From contig NZ_CP033043.1 in NCBI RefSeq assembly GCF_003667825.1, positions 2,647,501-2,711,500 on the forward strand: 64,000 nucleotides of DNA, in the 5' to 3' direction. Origin of the DNA: Metabacillus litoralis. GTDB taxonomy: Bacteria; Bacillota; Bacilli; Bacillales; Bacillaceae. The notes beneath the pieces were generated by a model, which saw only the letters and a program-made list of their open reading frames with translations, did no database searches and was not told the DNA's origin. Every line of letters starts with the position of its first letter. Position 1 is the stretch's first letter. Positions 1 to 10,590 of this stretch are shown piece after piece. The position numbers were made by a program, and so were the translations under genes.

Positions 1-618
1 TTTTCCATATGTGCATAACGAAATTTGCTTTGTATCTTTATAACCTAGTTTACGAAGCTGCTGCCTTAACCATAAGGTATTTTTATTAATCGTGTGTAGA
101 TTCTCATCTTGAATGGTTCCATCAACAATTAGAGGAAGCTGAAGCTCTGGTTGCTTTTTATTTTTTTTCTGTTTTTCAATGACAGAGAGTTTCCCAGTAG
201 GTTCCAAAATCGCAAACTCGACGTCAGCAACATTGTTTATATTTTTGTCACGAAGCTGTGTCATTAAATCATCAAAGTTATATCTTTGTGTTCTCATGGC
301 GTGTTCATCTACTTTTCCACGATTAATAATAATGGTTGGCTTTCCATCTAAAATATGCCTAATCTTTTGATTTTTAAGTGATAGATATGCCAATGAAATC
401 TGCAGCGTCATCAAAATAAGCATAGGAATAGCTGTATGTATCAGTGGATCACTCGGGTCCTCAATTGCTGTAACTGCCATTTCTGCAATCATGATAAAGA
501 CCACTAAGTCCAATATGCTCAACTCACCAATTTCTCTCTTGCCCATTAATCTAAAAATAAGAACAATGAGAAAGTATAGAAATAAAGTACGAGCCAAGAT
601 CGTGATGTAATATTCCAC
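1..618 (-). CDS. yrbG: DUF421 family membrane protein (YrbG-like), truncated by the window edge
   Basis: The frame runs from a GTG at 616-618 off the left edge, giving 206 codons, so the C-terminus is missing. The GTG is chosen because AGGAGG lies about 8 bases upstream, and the nearby ATG at 623-625 is out of frame. The N-terminus has three hydrophobic segments with the motif LMGKREIGELS. A soluble DUF421 domain follows, with a segment reading DGKPTIIINRGKVDE. This is the YetF/YrbG/YkjA family of Bacillus integral membrane proteins, whose function is poorly known; some members are linked to spores. Synteny with yrzE and yajC supports the YrbG assignment. Confidence 0.8.
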   Translation of the reverse strand, partial: MEYYITILARTLFLYFLIVLIFRLMGKREIGELSILDLVVFIMIAEMAVTAIEDPSDPLIHTAIPMLILMTLQISLAYLSLKNQKIRHILDGKPTIIINRGKVDEHAMRTQRYNFDDLMTQLRDKNINNVADVEFAILEPTGKLSVIEKQKKNKKQPELQLPLIVDGTIQDENLHTINKNTLWLRQQLRKLGYKDTKQISLCTYGK

Positions 619-694
619 TTTTCATGGCCTCCTTTTATCTAATTGCTTAACACTTATTTTGAACGATAACGTAACTTTTATGTAAACATTTCAT

Positions 695-1987
695 CTACAT
701 CGTAAAGTTTAGAAGATATCGAAAATAAACGTAAACAGAGGAGATACCAAGTGAGATAATAACGATTGGAAAACCAACTTTAAGAAATTCGATAAAATTG
801 ATATGCTCTTTTTCCTTTGCTGCAAGTCCTGCAACAACTAAATTAGAGCTTGCACCTAATAATGTCCCGTTTCCTCCTAAACAAGCTCCTAATGCCAATG
901 ACCACCATAAAGGATCTAAATTGGTCATTCCGTAATCTTTAAACTCGATAATCATCGGAATCATTGCCGCGACAAAAGGAATATTATCAACAAAACCGGA
1001 TAAAATACCTGTCATCCATAAAATAAGCATTGATGTTTTAGGTAAATCACCTTCTGTGTAAAACACCATTCCCCGTGCAAGCTCATCAATAACCCCTACT
1101 TCCTCGAGCCCGCCAATTAACATAAATAATCCGACGAAGAAAAACAATGTTCCCCATTCCACTTGTTTAAAAACCTCATCAGGCTTGTATTCATCGTGGG
1201 TAAGCAACAATAACAATAATGCCCCTGCTAACGCAACACTCGTCAGATCAATGTGTAAAATGGGATTTAAGACAAAGCCAGCAATAGTTAAAAGTAAAAC
1301 AAAAATGGACTTTGGTAACGCTGGTGTTAGTTTTAAATAGTTACTCGCCTTAATCGACGCTAGCTTTTTTTGATCAATCGTATCAACCTGAAGCTTTGGC
1401 CAATAAATTGCGATTAAGTAAATTAGAACCACTGCATAAATAATCAGCACGATGGGACTTAAATGAGTAATAAAAGCATTGAACGTTAAATGCTCAACTG
1501 CTTGACCAATCATGATATTCGGAGGATCTCCAATTAGTGTGGCTGTTCCACCAATATTTGAAGCGATAATGATTGTAATTAAATAAGGAATGGCTGGTAT
1601 ATCTAACATACGCACGATTGTAAGGATGATTGGAACAAGTAGAAGCACCATCGTCACATTAGCAAGAAAAGCTGATCCAACAGCTGTTAACGTAGAGATA
1701 ACAATAAGAAGTGGAATAGGCCTCCCTTTTACAAATTTAGCCATGATAATAGCTACAAACTCAAATACACCTGTTTGACTTGTAATAATGACAATCAGCA
1801 TCATCGCGAATAACAGCGAAATTGTATTCCAATCTATGTACGTAAGAAATGCCTTGTTTATATCGTAAATTCCAACAATAAGCATAGCGACTCCACCCAA
1901 ACCAGCCGCTAAAGCACGATCAATTTTTTCCGTCATAATAACAAAATAAGTAATGAGAAAGATGATAACTGTTAAAGTGGTAAGCAT
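695..1987 (-). CDS. ArsB/NhaD-family ion transporter
   Basis: A 430-residue, very hydrophobic protein with about 11-12 predicted membrane helices. It carries the internally repeated signatures of the ion transporter superfamily: ASNIGGTATLIGDPPN near residue 145 and the mirrored GACLGGNGTLLGASSN near residue 375. Proteins of this type (ArsB, NhaD, P protein) move anions or exchange Na+ for H+ across the cytoplasmic membrane. The substrate cannot be read from sequence. The ATG has a good AGGAGG site. It sits alone between yrbG and yrzE, and I do not recall a gene of this family at this place in B. subtilis, so it may be a lineage-specific insertion. Confidence 0.85.
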   Translation of the reverse strand: MLTTLTVIIFLITYFVIMTEKIDRALAAGLGGVAMLIVGIYDINKAFLTYIDWNTISLLFAMMLIVIITSQTGVFEFVAIIMAKFVKGRPIPLLIVISTLTAVGSAFLANVTMVLLLVPIILTIVRMLDIPAIPYLITIIIASNIGGTATLIGDPPNIMIGQAVEHLTFNAFITHLSPIVLIIYAVVLIYLIAIYWPKLQVDTIDQKKLASIKASNYLKLTPALPKSIFVLLLTIAGFVLNPILHIDLTSVALAGALLLLLLTHDEYKPDEVFKQVEWGTLFFFVGLFMLIGGLEEVGVIDELARGMVFYTEGDLPKTSMLILWMTGILSGFVDNIPFVAAMIPMIIEFKDYGMTNLDPLWWSLALGACLGGNGTLLGASSNLVVAGLAAKEKEHINFIEFLKVGFPIVIISLGISSVYVYFRYLLNFTM

Positions 1988-2234
1988 TATTTATCCTCCT
2001 TGATAGTAAACACCACTCAAAAGCAGCCGGATAATATGGTGTTATCTATCGAATGAATAGTACTCAATAATAAGTAAAAGGATTTTTTAAATCTATATGC
2101 AAGTCCTCTTTACCATCATATGATGCAAGTCCACTAAAATATTTATAGTCTATTTTTTTATTCTATGAATATTCTTTAATAAGACGAGCTCACAACAAGC
2201 TCGGGACTTGTCTAGAGGGAAAGGGGGATGCTTT

Positions 2235-2621
2235 GTGGAAACAAAACAATGGGGTAAAGCAATCCTTTATGGTCTTATCACCATCTTTGTTATGGCGTTA
2301 GCCACAAGCCTAGTATTTTCTTTATTATTAAAGTTTACCGATTTAACAGAATCATCAATTACATGGGTGCTTTTAGGTTTGTCGATTTTAGCCTTATTTA
2401 TTGGTGGCTTTGTTGCCGGAGGAAATGGCAAGGAAAAAGGCTGGCTAATCGGAGGGATTACCGCCCTGCTTTTCTCACTCATTATTTTATTGTTTAAATT
2501 TCTGGGCTATGGGGAAATTTTTACAATGGAAGAACTTATGTATCATGGGGGATTTTTATTAGTAGCGATGCTTGGTGGAATCTTTGGGGTTAACGTGTCT
2601 TCATCAAGAGCAGCAAAATAA
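2235..2621 (+). CDS. yrzE: TIGR04086 family small membrane protein (YrzE-like)
   Basis: A 128-residue protein with four hydrophobic helices, starting VETKQWGKAILYGLITIF. The open frame extends upstream to a TTG at 2208. The GTG at 2235 is preferred because a strong AAAGGGGG site lies 6-7 bases before it. The glycine-rich membrane segments (GGFVAGG, GWLIGGITALLFS, GGIFGVN) match the TIGR04086 family of Firmicute membrane proteins of unknown function. B. subtilis yrzE sits in the same place, next to yajC. The gene is convergent with yajC and shares a terminator with it. Confidence 0.75.
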   Translation: METKQWGKAILYGLITIFVMALATSLVFSLLLKFTDLTESSITWVLLGLSILALFIGGFVAGGNGKEKGWLIGGITALLFSLIILLFKFLGYGEIFTMEELMYHGGFLLVAMLGGIFGVNVSSSRAAK

Positions 2622-2653
2622 AAAACAGGGTTATATTTATACCCTGTTTTTTT
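2619..2653. terminator. Bidirectional terminator between yrzE and yajC
   Basis: An inverted repeat with arms AAAACAGGGT and ACCCTGTTTT around a short AT loop. It is flanked by A- and T-runs on both sides, so it can end transcription from either convergent gene. Confidence 0.85.
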
Positions 2654-2665
2654 ATTATGTACTAT

Positions 2666-2926
2666 TTAGTCTTTGATAACTTCACGTACTGATTTACGAT
2701 CGAATGTTAAACGAGTGCCATCTCCTACTTTTAGGACGATTTTGTTTTCGTCAACTGAATCAAGGATACCATGTAATCCTCCGATCGTCACAATTTTGTC
2801 ACCCTTTTGTAGACTGTTTTGCATTTCACGTACAGCTTTTTGTTGCTTTTGCTGCGGACGAATTAGCAAGAAGTAAAAAATCGCGAACATCAATACTAAC
2901 GGTAAAACTGTTCCTAACATTTCCAT
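2666..2926 (-). CDS. yajC: Preprotein translocase accessory subunit YajC
   Basis: An 86-residue protein with one N-terminal membrane helix followed by LIRPQQKQQK, the hallmark of YajC, and a small cytoplasmic domain (GDKIVTIGGLHGILDSVDE). YajC associates with SecDF at the Sec translocon and supports protein export; it is usually non-essential. It is the last gene of the queA-tgt-yajC run, 25 bases downstream of tgt. Length and motif order fit the family. Confidence 0.95.
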   Translation of the reverse strand: MEMLGTVLPLVLMFAIFYFLLIRPQQKQQKAVREMQNSLQKGDKIVTIGGLHGILDSVDENKIVLKVGDGTRLTFDRKSVREVIKD

Positions 2927-2951
2927 TTATTTCACCCCTTTCAAGCCTGTA

Positions 2952-4109
<1,158 letters not shown>

Positions 4110-4152
4110 TTAAATGTAACGCTCTGTTTGTCCTTTGAGTAAAGGGACAATA

Positions 4153-5181
4153 TTAGATAATCAGCATAGCATCTCCAAAGCTGAAAAATCGATATTTTTC
4201 CTTTACAGCAGTCTCATATGCATGCATAACATGGTCTCGTGTTGCTAACGCACTAACAAGCATAATTAATGAAGATTTCGGCAGGTGGAAATTTGTAATC
4301 ATGCCATCAATCCCTTTAAACTCGTAGCCAGGATAAATAAATATATTTGTCCAACCATTTTCACTAGCAAACTTGCCATTGTGTTTAGAAGCGATGGTCT
4401 CAAGTGTTCTAGTTGAAGTCGTACCAACAGAGATAATTCTTCCGCCATTTGAGCGAACTTCATTTAAAAGAGCAGCCGTTCCATCTGTTACTTGATAAAA
4501 TTCAGCATGCATTTCATGCTCTTCTACTGTTTCAGCACTAACGGGACGGAAAGTTCCTAACCCTACATGCAAAGTGATAAACGCAATATGCACACCTTTA
4601 TTTTTGAGCTCATCAAGAATCTCCTCAGTAAAATGCAAGCCTGCTGTTGGAGCAGCTGCAGAGCCGATTTCTCGTGAAAAAACAGTTTGATATCTTTCGC
4701 GGTCATCGAGTTGCTCTTTAATATATGGTGGTAATGGCATTTCGCCAAGCGCATCTAAAACTTCGTAAAAAATTCCTTCATAGTCAAATCGTAACAAACG
4801 ACCACCATGTTCACTTGATCCAACACAGGTTGCTTTTAAATTTCCTGCTCCAAATGTGATAACTGTTCCTTCTTTCACTCTTTTTGCAGGCTTTACTAGC
4901 GTTTCCCATACATCATCTTCTTGTTGCTTTAACAACAGAATTTCGATACTTGCTCCTGTATCCTCCTTAACTCCAAAAAGTCGGGCTGGCATGACTCTTG
5001 TGTTGTTAAGAACAAGACAATCACCTGGATTAATATAATTAACAATAGACTTAAATGTTTCATGTTGAATGTCTCCGGTCTCTTTTTGGAGAACCATTAA
5101 TCTTGACGCATCTCTTTCTTTTAATGGTACTTGTGCAATTAATTCTTCAGGAAGATAAAAATCAAATAATTCTACTTTCAA
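4153..5181 (-). CDS. queA: S-adenosylmethionine:tRNA ribosyltransferase-isomerase
   Basis: QueA transfers and isomerises the ribosyl part of SAM onto preQ1-modified tRNA, giving epoxyqueuosine. Motifs seen include [43 protein letters not shown] and [17 protein letters not shown] blocks. The open frame starts at an ATG at 5190, but AGGTGA touches that ATG directly. The TTG at 5181 lies 5 bases after the same site and gives 342 residues, matching the B. subtilis protein as I remember it, so it is preferred. First gene of the queA-tgt-yajC run. Confidence 0.95.
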   Translation of the reverse strand: MKVELFDFYLPEELIAQVPLKERDASRLMVLQKETGDIQHETFKSIVNYINPGDCLVLNNTRVMPARLFGVKEDTGASIEILLLKQQEDDVWETLVKPAKRVKEGTVITFGAGNLKATCVGSSEHGGRLLRFDYEGIFYEVLDALGEMPLPPYIKEQLDDRERYQTVFSREIGSAAAPTAGLHFTEEILDELKNKGVHIAFITLHVGLGTFRPVSAETVEEHEMHAEFYQVTDGTAALLNEVRSNGGRIISVGTTSTRTLETIASKHNGKFASENGWTNIFIYPGYEFKGIDGMITNFHLPKSSLIMLVSALATRDHVMHAYETAVKEKYRFFSFGDAMLII

Positions 5182-5232
5182 TACATTCACCTAATTTCTA
5201 ATCGATCTTCTTACATATTTTAAATCTACTTA

Positions 5233-5433
5233 TTACTTAAATCGTCCAAGAAACGAAAAAACTAAGGAAAGGACAATACTGATAACAATACAGGTTACAA
5301 TCGGGAAAAATACGGTTGTATTTCCTTTTTTAAACACAATATCTCCTGGTAGTTTTCCTATAAACTGCATAAAAAATCCGACTATAAGAAGGATTCCACC
5401 TATGATCATTATAACTTTAGGAAAATCAATCAT
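5233..5433 (-). CDS. yrzS: DUF2905 small membrane protein (YrzS-like)
   Basis: A 66-residue protein starting [16 protein letters not shown] with two membrane helices around the conserved cytosolic loop [15 protein letters not shown], the DUF2905 signature. The function is unknown. The open frame extends to 5469, but the ATG at 5433 has GGAGG 9 bases upstream and matches the family N-terminus. With that start it overlaps the end of ruvB by 8 bases, suggesting translational coupling. Confidence 0.85.
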   Translation of the reverse strand: MIDFPKVIMIIGGILLIVGFFMQFIGKLPGDIVFKKGNTTVFFPIVTCIVISIVLSLVFSFLGRFK

Positions 5434-6430
5434 GATGAGGAGCCTCCATTTTAAAATGTTGGTAAACAAGGTCGGTTACAATTCTTCCTCTTGGTGTTCG
5501 TTGAAGAAACCCTATTTGTAATAAGTATGGTTCATAAACATCCTCGATTGTATGTGATTCTTCTCCTATTGTTGCCGAAATTGTATCAATACCAACCGGA
5601 CCACCACGAAATTTTTCAATAATACCAAGCAAAAGCTTGTGATCAATATGATCAAGACCTAATTTATCAACTTGCAATCTCTCAAGAGCGTCTGTAGCCA
5701 ATTCATTCGTAATCGTTTCTACTCCTGTTACTTGAGCAAAGTCTCGAACCCTTCTTAACAAACGATTTGCAATCCTCGGCGTTCCTCTTGATCTTCTTGC
5801 CATTTCAACTGCAGCATCGTAATCTAACCCTATTTCTAGTATTTCCGCTGTTCTCTCAATGATGTGGGCAAGCTGTTTTTCATTATAATATTCTAGTCGA
5901 CTTAATACACCAAATCGGTCGCGAAGAGGTGCTGTTAATAAACCAACCCTTGTTGTTGCTCCAATGAGAGTAAACGGAGGAAGATCTAATCGTACTGATC
6001 GAGCAGTCGATCCTTTTCCAATCACAATATCTAGGCAAAAGTCCTCCATTGCAGGATACAACACTTCTTCGATTGATCGATGTAAACGATGAATTTCATC
6101 GATAAATAGAACATCTCCAGGTTCCAAAGCCGTTAAAATAGCAGCTAAATCTCCAGGTCTTTCTATCGCTGGACCTGATGTGGTACGAATATTAACACCC
6201 ATTTCATTGGCAATAATTGTTGCCAATGTGGTTTTTCCTAATCCAGGAGGTCCATATAACAAAACATGATCAAGAGTTTCGCTTCGCATTTTAGCAGCTT
6301 CTATAAATACTTTTAAGTTTTCTTTTACCTTATCCTGTCCGATATATTGACTCAGTGTTTGAGGTCTTAAACTCTGTTCAAGAGATGATTCTTGTAAGTC
6401 TGCTTCACTTGAAACAAGACGTTCGTCCAT
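5426..6430 (-). CDS. ruvB: Holliday junction branch migration helicase RuvB
   Basis: A 334-residue AAA+ motor that drives branch migration at Holliday junctions with RuvA. Walker A GPPGLGKT is at residues 60-67 and Walker B FIDEIHRL follows near 108. Sensor residues appear in GATTRVGLL and the arginine finger region in LRDRFG. The C-terminal winged helix includes [17 protein letters not shown]. It lies 9 bases after ruvA, as in most Bacilli, where ruvC is absent and RecU acts as resolvase. Confidence 0.98.
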   Translation of the reverse strand: MDERLVSSEADLQESSLEQSLRPQTLSQYIGQDKVKENLKVFIEAAKMRSETLDHVLLYGPPGLGKTTLATIIANEMGVNIRTTSGPAIERPGDLAAILTALEPGDVLFIDEIHRLHRSIEEVLYPAMEDFCLDIVIGKGSTARSVRLDLPPFTLIGATTRVGLLTAPLRDRFGVLSRLEYYNEKQLAHIIERTAEILEIGLDYDAAVEMARRSRGTPRIANRLLRRVRDFAQVTGVETITNELATDALERLQVDKLGLDHIDHKLLLGIIEKFRGGPVGIDTISATIGEESHTIEDVYEPYLLQIGFLQRTPRGRIVTDLVYQHFKMEAPHHD

Positions 6431-6439
6431 GTTATCACC

Positions 6440-7048
6440 TTACTTTAATAGCTTTTGCAAAGCTTTTTTTACATACTGATCAGTTGATAGATTTTCTTCT
6501 TGTAGAGAAGGGGTAATCTTTTTAATTTCCCGTTCTGCATACCCTAAGACTTTTAATGCCTCAATAGCTTCATTTAAGGCATGATTTGCTGTTTCAGTTT
6601 GCTCTACCTCTTCATGGTTGAACAGATCTGGTGCATACAGAGCTGCTACATCTCCTAATTTACCTTTTAAATCCAAGATTATTTGACGTGCAGTTTTCTT
6701 CCCAACACCTGGGAATTTCACTAAAAATGTATCATTTTCATTTTCAATCGCTTCTATTACCTGTGAAGGATTACCTGATGCAAGTATCGCTAAAGCACCT
6801 TTTGGCCCAATTCCCGTCACATTTAAGAGCTTCATAAATAACGCCTTTTCTTCCCTTGATGGAAATCCGTATAAAGCTAATATATCTTCTCTCACATGTT
6901 GATATGTATAAACAACAACTTCCTCTTTACGGCTTTTCGTATAGCTGTAAGGATTCGGGGCATGAATTTGATATCCTAATCCATGATGATCAATAACAAT
7001 GTGCTCAGGGGTTATATCATCAACAAACCCTTTAATAAACTCAATCAT
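6440..7048 (-). CDS. ruvA: Holliday junction binding protein RuvA
   Basis: A 202-residue protein that tetramerises on four-way junctions and loads RuvB. The N-terminal OB fold ([12 protein letters not shown]) is followed by two helix-hairpin-helix motifs ([16 protein letters not shown] and [17 protein letters not shown]) and a C-terminal three-helix domain that contacts RuvB. The start has a GAGGTGAAGAA site. First gene of the ruvA-ruvB-yrzS operon. Confidence 0.98.
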   Translation of the reverse strand: MIEFIKGFVDDITPEHIVIDHHGLGYQIHAPNPYSYTKSRKEEVVVYTYQHVREDILALYGFPSREEKALFMKLLNVTGIGPKGALAILASGNPSQVIEAIENENDTFLVKFPGVGKKTARQIILDLKGKLGDVAALYAPDLFNHEEVEQTETANHALNEAIEALKVLGYAEREIKKITPSLQEENLSTDQYVKKALQKLLK

Positions 7049-7225
7049 TTCTTCACCTCATTATGACTGTACCTCATTGTATCAAAAAACGTTTCTATTC
7101 AGAAGTCATTTTCACTCAATCTCTCAAAAGGGGTACAATTGTTCTCATCATTCTATCTTATCATTTATTATAAGATGTTTGTACGTATTTCTTATTTTAA
7201 GAAAAGTTTTACTTTTTTCCTTATT

Positions 7226-7267
7226 AGAAAAAGAGCTAACCTAAGAGAAACTCTTTAGATTAGCTCT
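7226..7267 (-). terminator. Rho-independent terminator after bofC
   Basis: A near-perfect 16-bp stem (arms at 7232-7247 and 7251-7267, AGAGCTAA-type ends) followed on the minus strand by a TTTTT run. It lies just past the bofC stop. The other strand also has a short T-run, so weak bidirectional action is possible. Confidence 0.85.
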
Positions 7268-7272
7268 AATTT

Positions 7273-7806
7273 TTATTGTTTTTCGGTTTTTGAATAATAC
7301 TGAAGGTTTTGTAAGACTTCTAGATATTGATCTTTAGATTGAATACGAATTCCCTCTTTAAGTTCATCATGTTTTCGACTCTCTAATTTCTCAACATCTA
7401 ACTGAAAAAATGATTGAATGACTTCATTTGTTTTTGGCTTTCCATTAAAGATCGTTAATGTGCCATCACCAGCAATACCAAAATAGCCATTTGTCTTTAA
7501 TAACGGAGAGATATCATCAATATTTTTTTGAAAGACAACTCTATCCTCTTCTTGATTTAGCAATTGCCAATCCTTATACTCGGCCCAAAAATCTTTCATT
7601 GATAAGATGGTTTCCTTTGTAACTTCCTCACTGATTTCTCCATCTAAGTATTTTCTTTTCAATATAACCTTTACTGTTAAAGGCTCCTGTACACTATGTT
7701 CTTCAGCGTGAATAGGCTGTTGATTTACATTTAAAAGACTGATAAACAACATAACTCCTACAAAACTACAAATGGTAAGGATGCGGCTTCGATGAAACAT
7801 TCTCAC
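7273..7806 (-). CDS. bofC: Forespore-secreted checkpoint protein BofC
   Basis: A 177-residue protein with an N-terminal signal sequence (hydrophobic residues about 9-24). BofC is made in the forespore, exported to the intermembrane space and helps time SpoIVB-triggered processing of pro-sigma-K. The assignment rests on position beside ruvA, length, signal sequence and the C-terminal domain (YFGIAGDGTLTIFNGKP, residues about 112-128). The annotated start is a GTG with GAGGTG 5 bases upstream; an ATG two codons later is also possible. SpoIVFA and SpoIVFB, the downstream part of the checkpoint, are also in this window. Confidence 0.85.
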   Translation of the reverse strand: MRMFHRSRILTICSFVGVMLFISLLNVNQQPIHAEEHSVQEPLTVKVILKRKYLDGEISEEVTKETILSMKDFWAEYKDWQLLNQEEDRVVFQKNIDDISPLLKTNGYFGIAGDGTLTIFNGKPKTNEVIQSFFQLDVEKLESRKHDELKEGIRIQSKDQYLEVLQNLQYYSKTEKQ

Positions 7807-7894
7807 CTATCTCACCTCGCTAATGATTATTAAATCATTTTATATTGTGACCATTTATAGAAGTTTTAACCAAAAAATTTTCACCCCCGAAAAA

Positions 7895-7926
7895 ATTTAA
7901 AAAACAAGGAGCAAAGCTCCTTGTTT
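7895..7926 (-). terminator. Rho-independent terminator overlapping the coxA stop
   Basis: A perfect 11-bp stem with arms AAACAAGGAGC (7902-7912) and GCTCCTTGTTT (7916-7926). A T-rich run follows on the minus strand. The upstream arm overlaps the coxA stop codon. Confidence 0.85.
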
Positions 7927-8638
7927 AACGGTTATTATTAAAAGGGCGTTGAACCGCATCTCCTAGGTCATTCAATAATTCATTAACATCTGTATCAATG
8001 ACATCTCTGTCTACAGCATTTTGAATATCGTTATCAATATTTCGAATGCGTGTAAACGTTCCGTCATCTGTGTAAACTTGAATATTGCGTCCCTCTGACA
8101 TTTTTTGAAGCTCTTTTGTTACCTTTTGCTTCATATCTTTGTCATTTCGATCATTCGTATCAATCGCAACAAGCACATTGTCATCTGTAACAATGACTCG
8201 CGCATCCTCAACGTTGTCCATTTTTTCAACGGAGTTTTTCACTTTTTGAGCAATTTCACCATCACCACGGTTATAATATCCCACTTCATTTAAATGGCGG
8301 TGATAATTCGCATCTCCATGACTATAGCGGTTGTCACGAACAAGACCGTTATCATTATTACCTAGCGGGACAGTTGGATTGCTCATATTACGGTTATCAT
8401 ACCGATTGTTAACTCGTTGAAAATAATTACGATTATTTTCGCCATTCATTCCATCCATCATTTCAGTAACAGGACCTTCGTTATCTGCACCGTTACCTTC
8501 ATTTGTATAGTATCCCATAGGCTGAGCTTGATTATTGTTATTGTTTTCTAAGGCACCTTGATCTCCATTACAAGCTGTTAAACCCGTTGTTAACAGTGCA
8601 ATTGCTGTTAAAGCAGTAGCTTTTTTACCTTTTGTCAA
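7925..8638 (-). CDS. coxA: YhcN/YlaJ-type sporulation lipoprotein, CoxA-like
   Basis: A 237-residue predicted lipoprotein with a signal peptide ending in the lipobox LTAC (Cys about residue 23). An Asn-rich, low-complexity linker of about 100 residues follows, then a YhcN/YlaJ domain with the BON-like pattern VEKMDNVEDARVIVTDDNV. Its position next to safA matches B. subtilis coxA (yrbB), a spore cortex protein. The start is a TTG with GGAGG 8 bases upstream. The gene is transcribed with the same polarity as safA but has its own terminator. Confidence 0.85.
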   Translation of the reverse strand: MTKGKKATALTAIALLTTGLTACNGDQGALENNNNNQAQPMGYYTNEGNGADNEGPVTEMMDGMNGENNRNYFQRVNNRYDNRNMSNPTVPLGNNDNGLVRDNRYSHGDANYHRHLNEVGYYNRGDGEIAQKVKNSVEKMDNVEDARVIVTDDNVLVAIDTNDRNDKDMKQKVTKELQKMSEGRNIQVYTDDGTFTRIRNIDNDIQNAVDRDVIDTDVNELLNDLGDAVQRPFNNNR

Positions 8639-8785
8639 ATCAATAACCTCCCCAAGATACTATCTGAGCATGATGATCGCTCATGTATTATCTTGTACAA
8701 GCAAGGGAAAATAAGTCTGTTAGTTAAAGGTAACAAATTAAAAATATGGTGCTGACTTTAGAAAATAACTTGTACTTATTGAAAG

Positions 8786-8817
8786 AAAAAAGCAAGGGTG
8801 CTTTCACCCTTGCTTTT
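8786..8817 (-). terminator. Rho-independent terminator after safA
   Basis: A 13-bp stem with arms AAAAGCAAGGGTG and CACCCTTGCTTTT around a 4-base loop, followed by T-rich sequence on the minus strand, just past the safA stop. Confidence 0.85.
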
Positions 8818-8824
8818 AAGCAAA

Positions 8825-10258
8825 TTAATCTTCTTCCTCTTCATCACGTTCATCATAATTAGGCATTCCAAACATTTGACCACCTGGAACTGGTTGCGCT
8901 GGATTGTATCCATAAGGACCTGCACCATATGGGGCATAACCTGGTTGAGCCATAAATGGCTGTTGATATGGCTGTTGATATAGCTGTTGATACGGCTGCT
9001 GAGCTGGAAAACCGCCATATGGTTGGGCCATAGGGTATCCGCCATATTGATATGGATTCGCGTATGGCGTCGGACCACCGCAACCACAATCATTTTGGTC
9101 ATATGCTGGTGCTACTGCCTGTGGATATGGCATATTTGGCATTTGTGGTTGGTCATAATCATAATCATCTGGCATTTCATCATAAGCACCCATAACCTGA
9201 TTAGGATATCCTGTAAAGCCAGGTCCAGGCATAACTGGTGAAACTGGTACCCCTGCATATGGATTCACCGGAAAGTTAGGTGCATATTGTGCAGGTGCTG
9301 CTGCTTGCGGGTATGGCATATTTGGCATATGTCCTTGATTTTCATAATCATAATCATCATCTTCATCATATTCCTCAGGACTTACTGCTGTTGGATAGGG
9401 TTGGTTTGGCATCATTCCCGGTCCATATCCATATGGCATTTGCATTGGATAGTATGGAGCAGGTGGACAAAGCCCTGATCCTGGTAAGACTGGTGAAACA
9501 GGTACCATATACTGTGGTGAAACATATTGCGGCTGATACATTGCCGGCTGGTTATAAGCAGGCATCTGCATTTGTGGCATATTAGGGACATTCGGGACAT
9601 TTGCCATATTAGCTAAATTCGGCATGTTTGGAACATTCGGCATATTGGCCATATCTTTTAAATCCTCCTTATCTTCTGTTTCTTCTGGTAAGTAAAATGG
9701 CTCTAGTTTTTCTTCTGCGTCTACTTTTGTCATATCAGGTAAGACATTTGCCGGTTTTGGTGGAAGTTGTGGATTTGCCATGTTTGGCATCATTGCCATA
9801 TTCACCGTATAATAATTATTCACATCCATGCCAGTATATACCGGATGTTGTGCATTTGGTACAGGCGGTATATAAGGTTTTGATGGTTTTTCTGATAAAG
9901 GCTCTTTTGGCATAGTGTCTTCAACATCTACAACTGCCTTAGGCTTTTCTTTTGCAAATGGGTGCTCAGCCTTAGGCATTTGCTTCTGGATAGGTGCCTC
10001 CTCTTGAATTGGTGCAGTTTGCTGTATAGGAGCCTCTTTTTTTATTGGCGCTGTTTGCTGTATAGGTGCTTCCTTCTTAATTGGTGCTTCCTTTTTTACA
10101 GCCACATTACCAGAAGGTACTTTGATCTTCATCCCAGGCATGATAAGATCTGGATTACTTAATTGTGTATTCATTCCTTTTAACTCTTCAAAATCAACTC
10201 CGTATTTTTTTGCAATTTTCCAAAGAGTGTCGCCTTTTTGTACAATATGAATTTTCAA
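8825..10258 (-). CDS. safA: Spore coat/cortex-interface morphogenetic protein SafA
   Basis: A 477-residue protein with an N-terminal LysM domain (residues 1-50, HIVQKGDTLWKIAKKYGVD), which in B. subtilis SafA binds the cortex. A tandem Lys/Gln-Glu-Ala-Pro-Ile repeat follows at residues about 55-92, then HPFAKEKPKAVVDVEDT, which is strongly SafA-like. The long C-terminal part is rich in Pro, Met, Asn and Tyr with PNMP-type repeats. SafA recruits inner coat proteins and partners with SpoVID, also in this window. The start is a TTG with GGAGG 7 bases upstream. An internal methionine near residue 155 could give a short C-terminal form, as known in B. subtilis. Confidence 0.93.
   Translation of the reverse strand: MKIHIVQKGDTLWKIAKKYGVDFEELKGMNTQLSNPDLIMPGMKIKVPSGNVAVKKEAPIKKEAPIQQTAPIKKEAPIQQTAPIQEEAPIQKQMPKAEHPFAKEKPKAVVDVEDTMPKEPLSEKPSKPYIPPVPNAQHPVYTGMDVNNYYTVNMAMMPNMANPQLPPKPANVLPDMTKVDAEEKLEPFYLPEETEDKEDLKDMANMPNVPNMPNLANMANVPNVPNMPQMQMPAYNQPAMYQPQYVSPQYMVPVSPVLPGSGLCPPAPYYPMQMPYGYGPGMMPNQPYPTAVSPEEYDEDDDYDYENQGHMPNMPYPQAAAPAQYAPNFPVNPYAGVPVSPVMPGPGFTGYPNQVMGAYDEMPDDYDYDQPQMPNMPYPQAVAPAYDQNDCGCGGPTPYANPYQYGGYPMAQPYGGFPAQQPYQQLYQQPYQQPFMAQPGYAPYGAGPYGYNPAQPVPGGQMFGMPNYDERDEEEED
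9990..10100 (-). repeat. Tandem 36-bp coding repeat in safA
   Basis: Two nearly identical 12-codon units (APIKKEAPIQQT) followed by a degenerate third unit. The DNA is conserved as well as the protein, which suggests recent duplication by slippage. Confidence 0.75.
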
Positions 10259-10590
10259 TGCTTTCCCTCCTAAGCCTAAAAGTAAATCTAAGTCAACTTC
10301 TTCGATGAATGAATGAACATAATGATGTTCGATAAAATGAAGAAATCATTATGTTGCTTGAGCAAGTTATAAAGAATTCAGATAATGCCATTAATCTTCA
10401 TAACAATTTATGAGTAAGAAATGGCGAATATGAATAAAATGATAATAAAAGTGGATAAACCTATGGAAACAGACCTTGTTACAATACTATGATTCGGTTT
10501 TGAAAATTATTAGAGTTTTTTTAAAAAGTATTAAGTTATCCCATTAAAATAAAAAAAGAACCGACCAAGTCGATTCCTTTTAGGTGTATT
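10259..10590. other. Gene-free stretch between safA and nadA
   Basis: About 330 AT-rich bases. They hold the nadA terminator at the right end and, presumably, the safA promoter at the left. A perfect palindrome with 6-base arms (GAACAT-AATG-ATGTTC) occurs at 10316-10331. I could not place sigma-E or sigma-K boxes with confidence and see no coding frame. Confidence 0.5.
10545..10577 (-). terminator. Rho-independent terminator after nadA
   Basis: On the minus strand a GAATCGAC-TTG-GTCGGTTC hairpin is followed by TTTTTTTATTTT. It ends the nadB-nadC-nadA operon. Confidence 0.85.

Noticed and set aside
8776..9915. Several plus- and minus-strand frames inside safA
   Set aside because: They are shadows of the repetitive Pro/Met/Tyr-rich safA coding sequence, rich in Ile, Trp and His, and lack ribosome sites.
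9990..10100. CRISPR-like spacing in the safA repeats
   Set aside because: The units are in frame, contiguous and coding, with no unique spacers.
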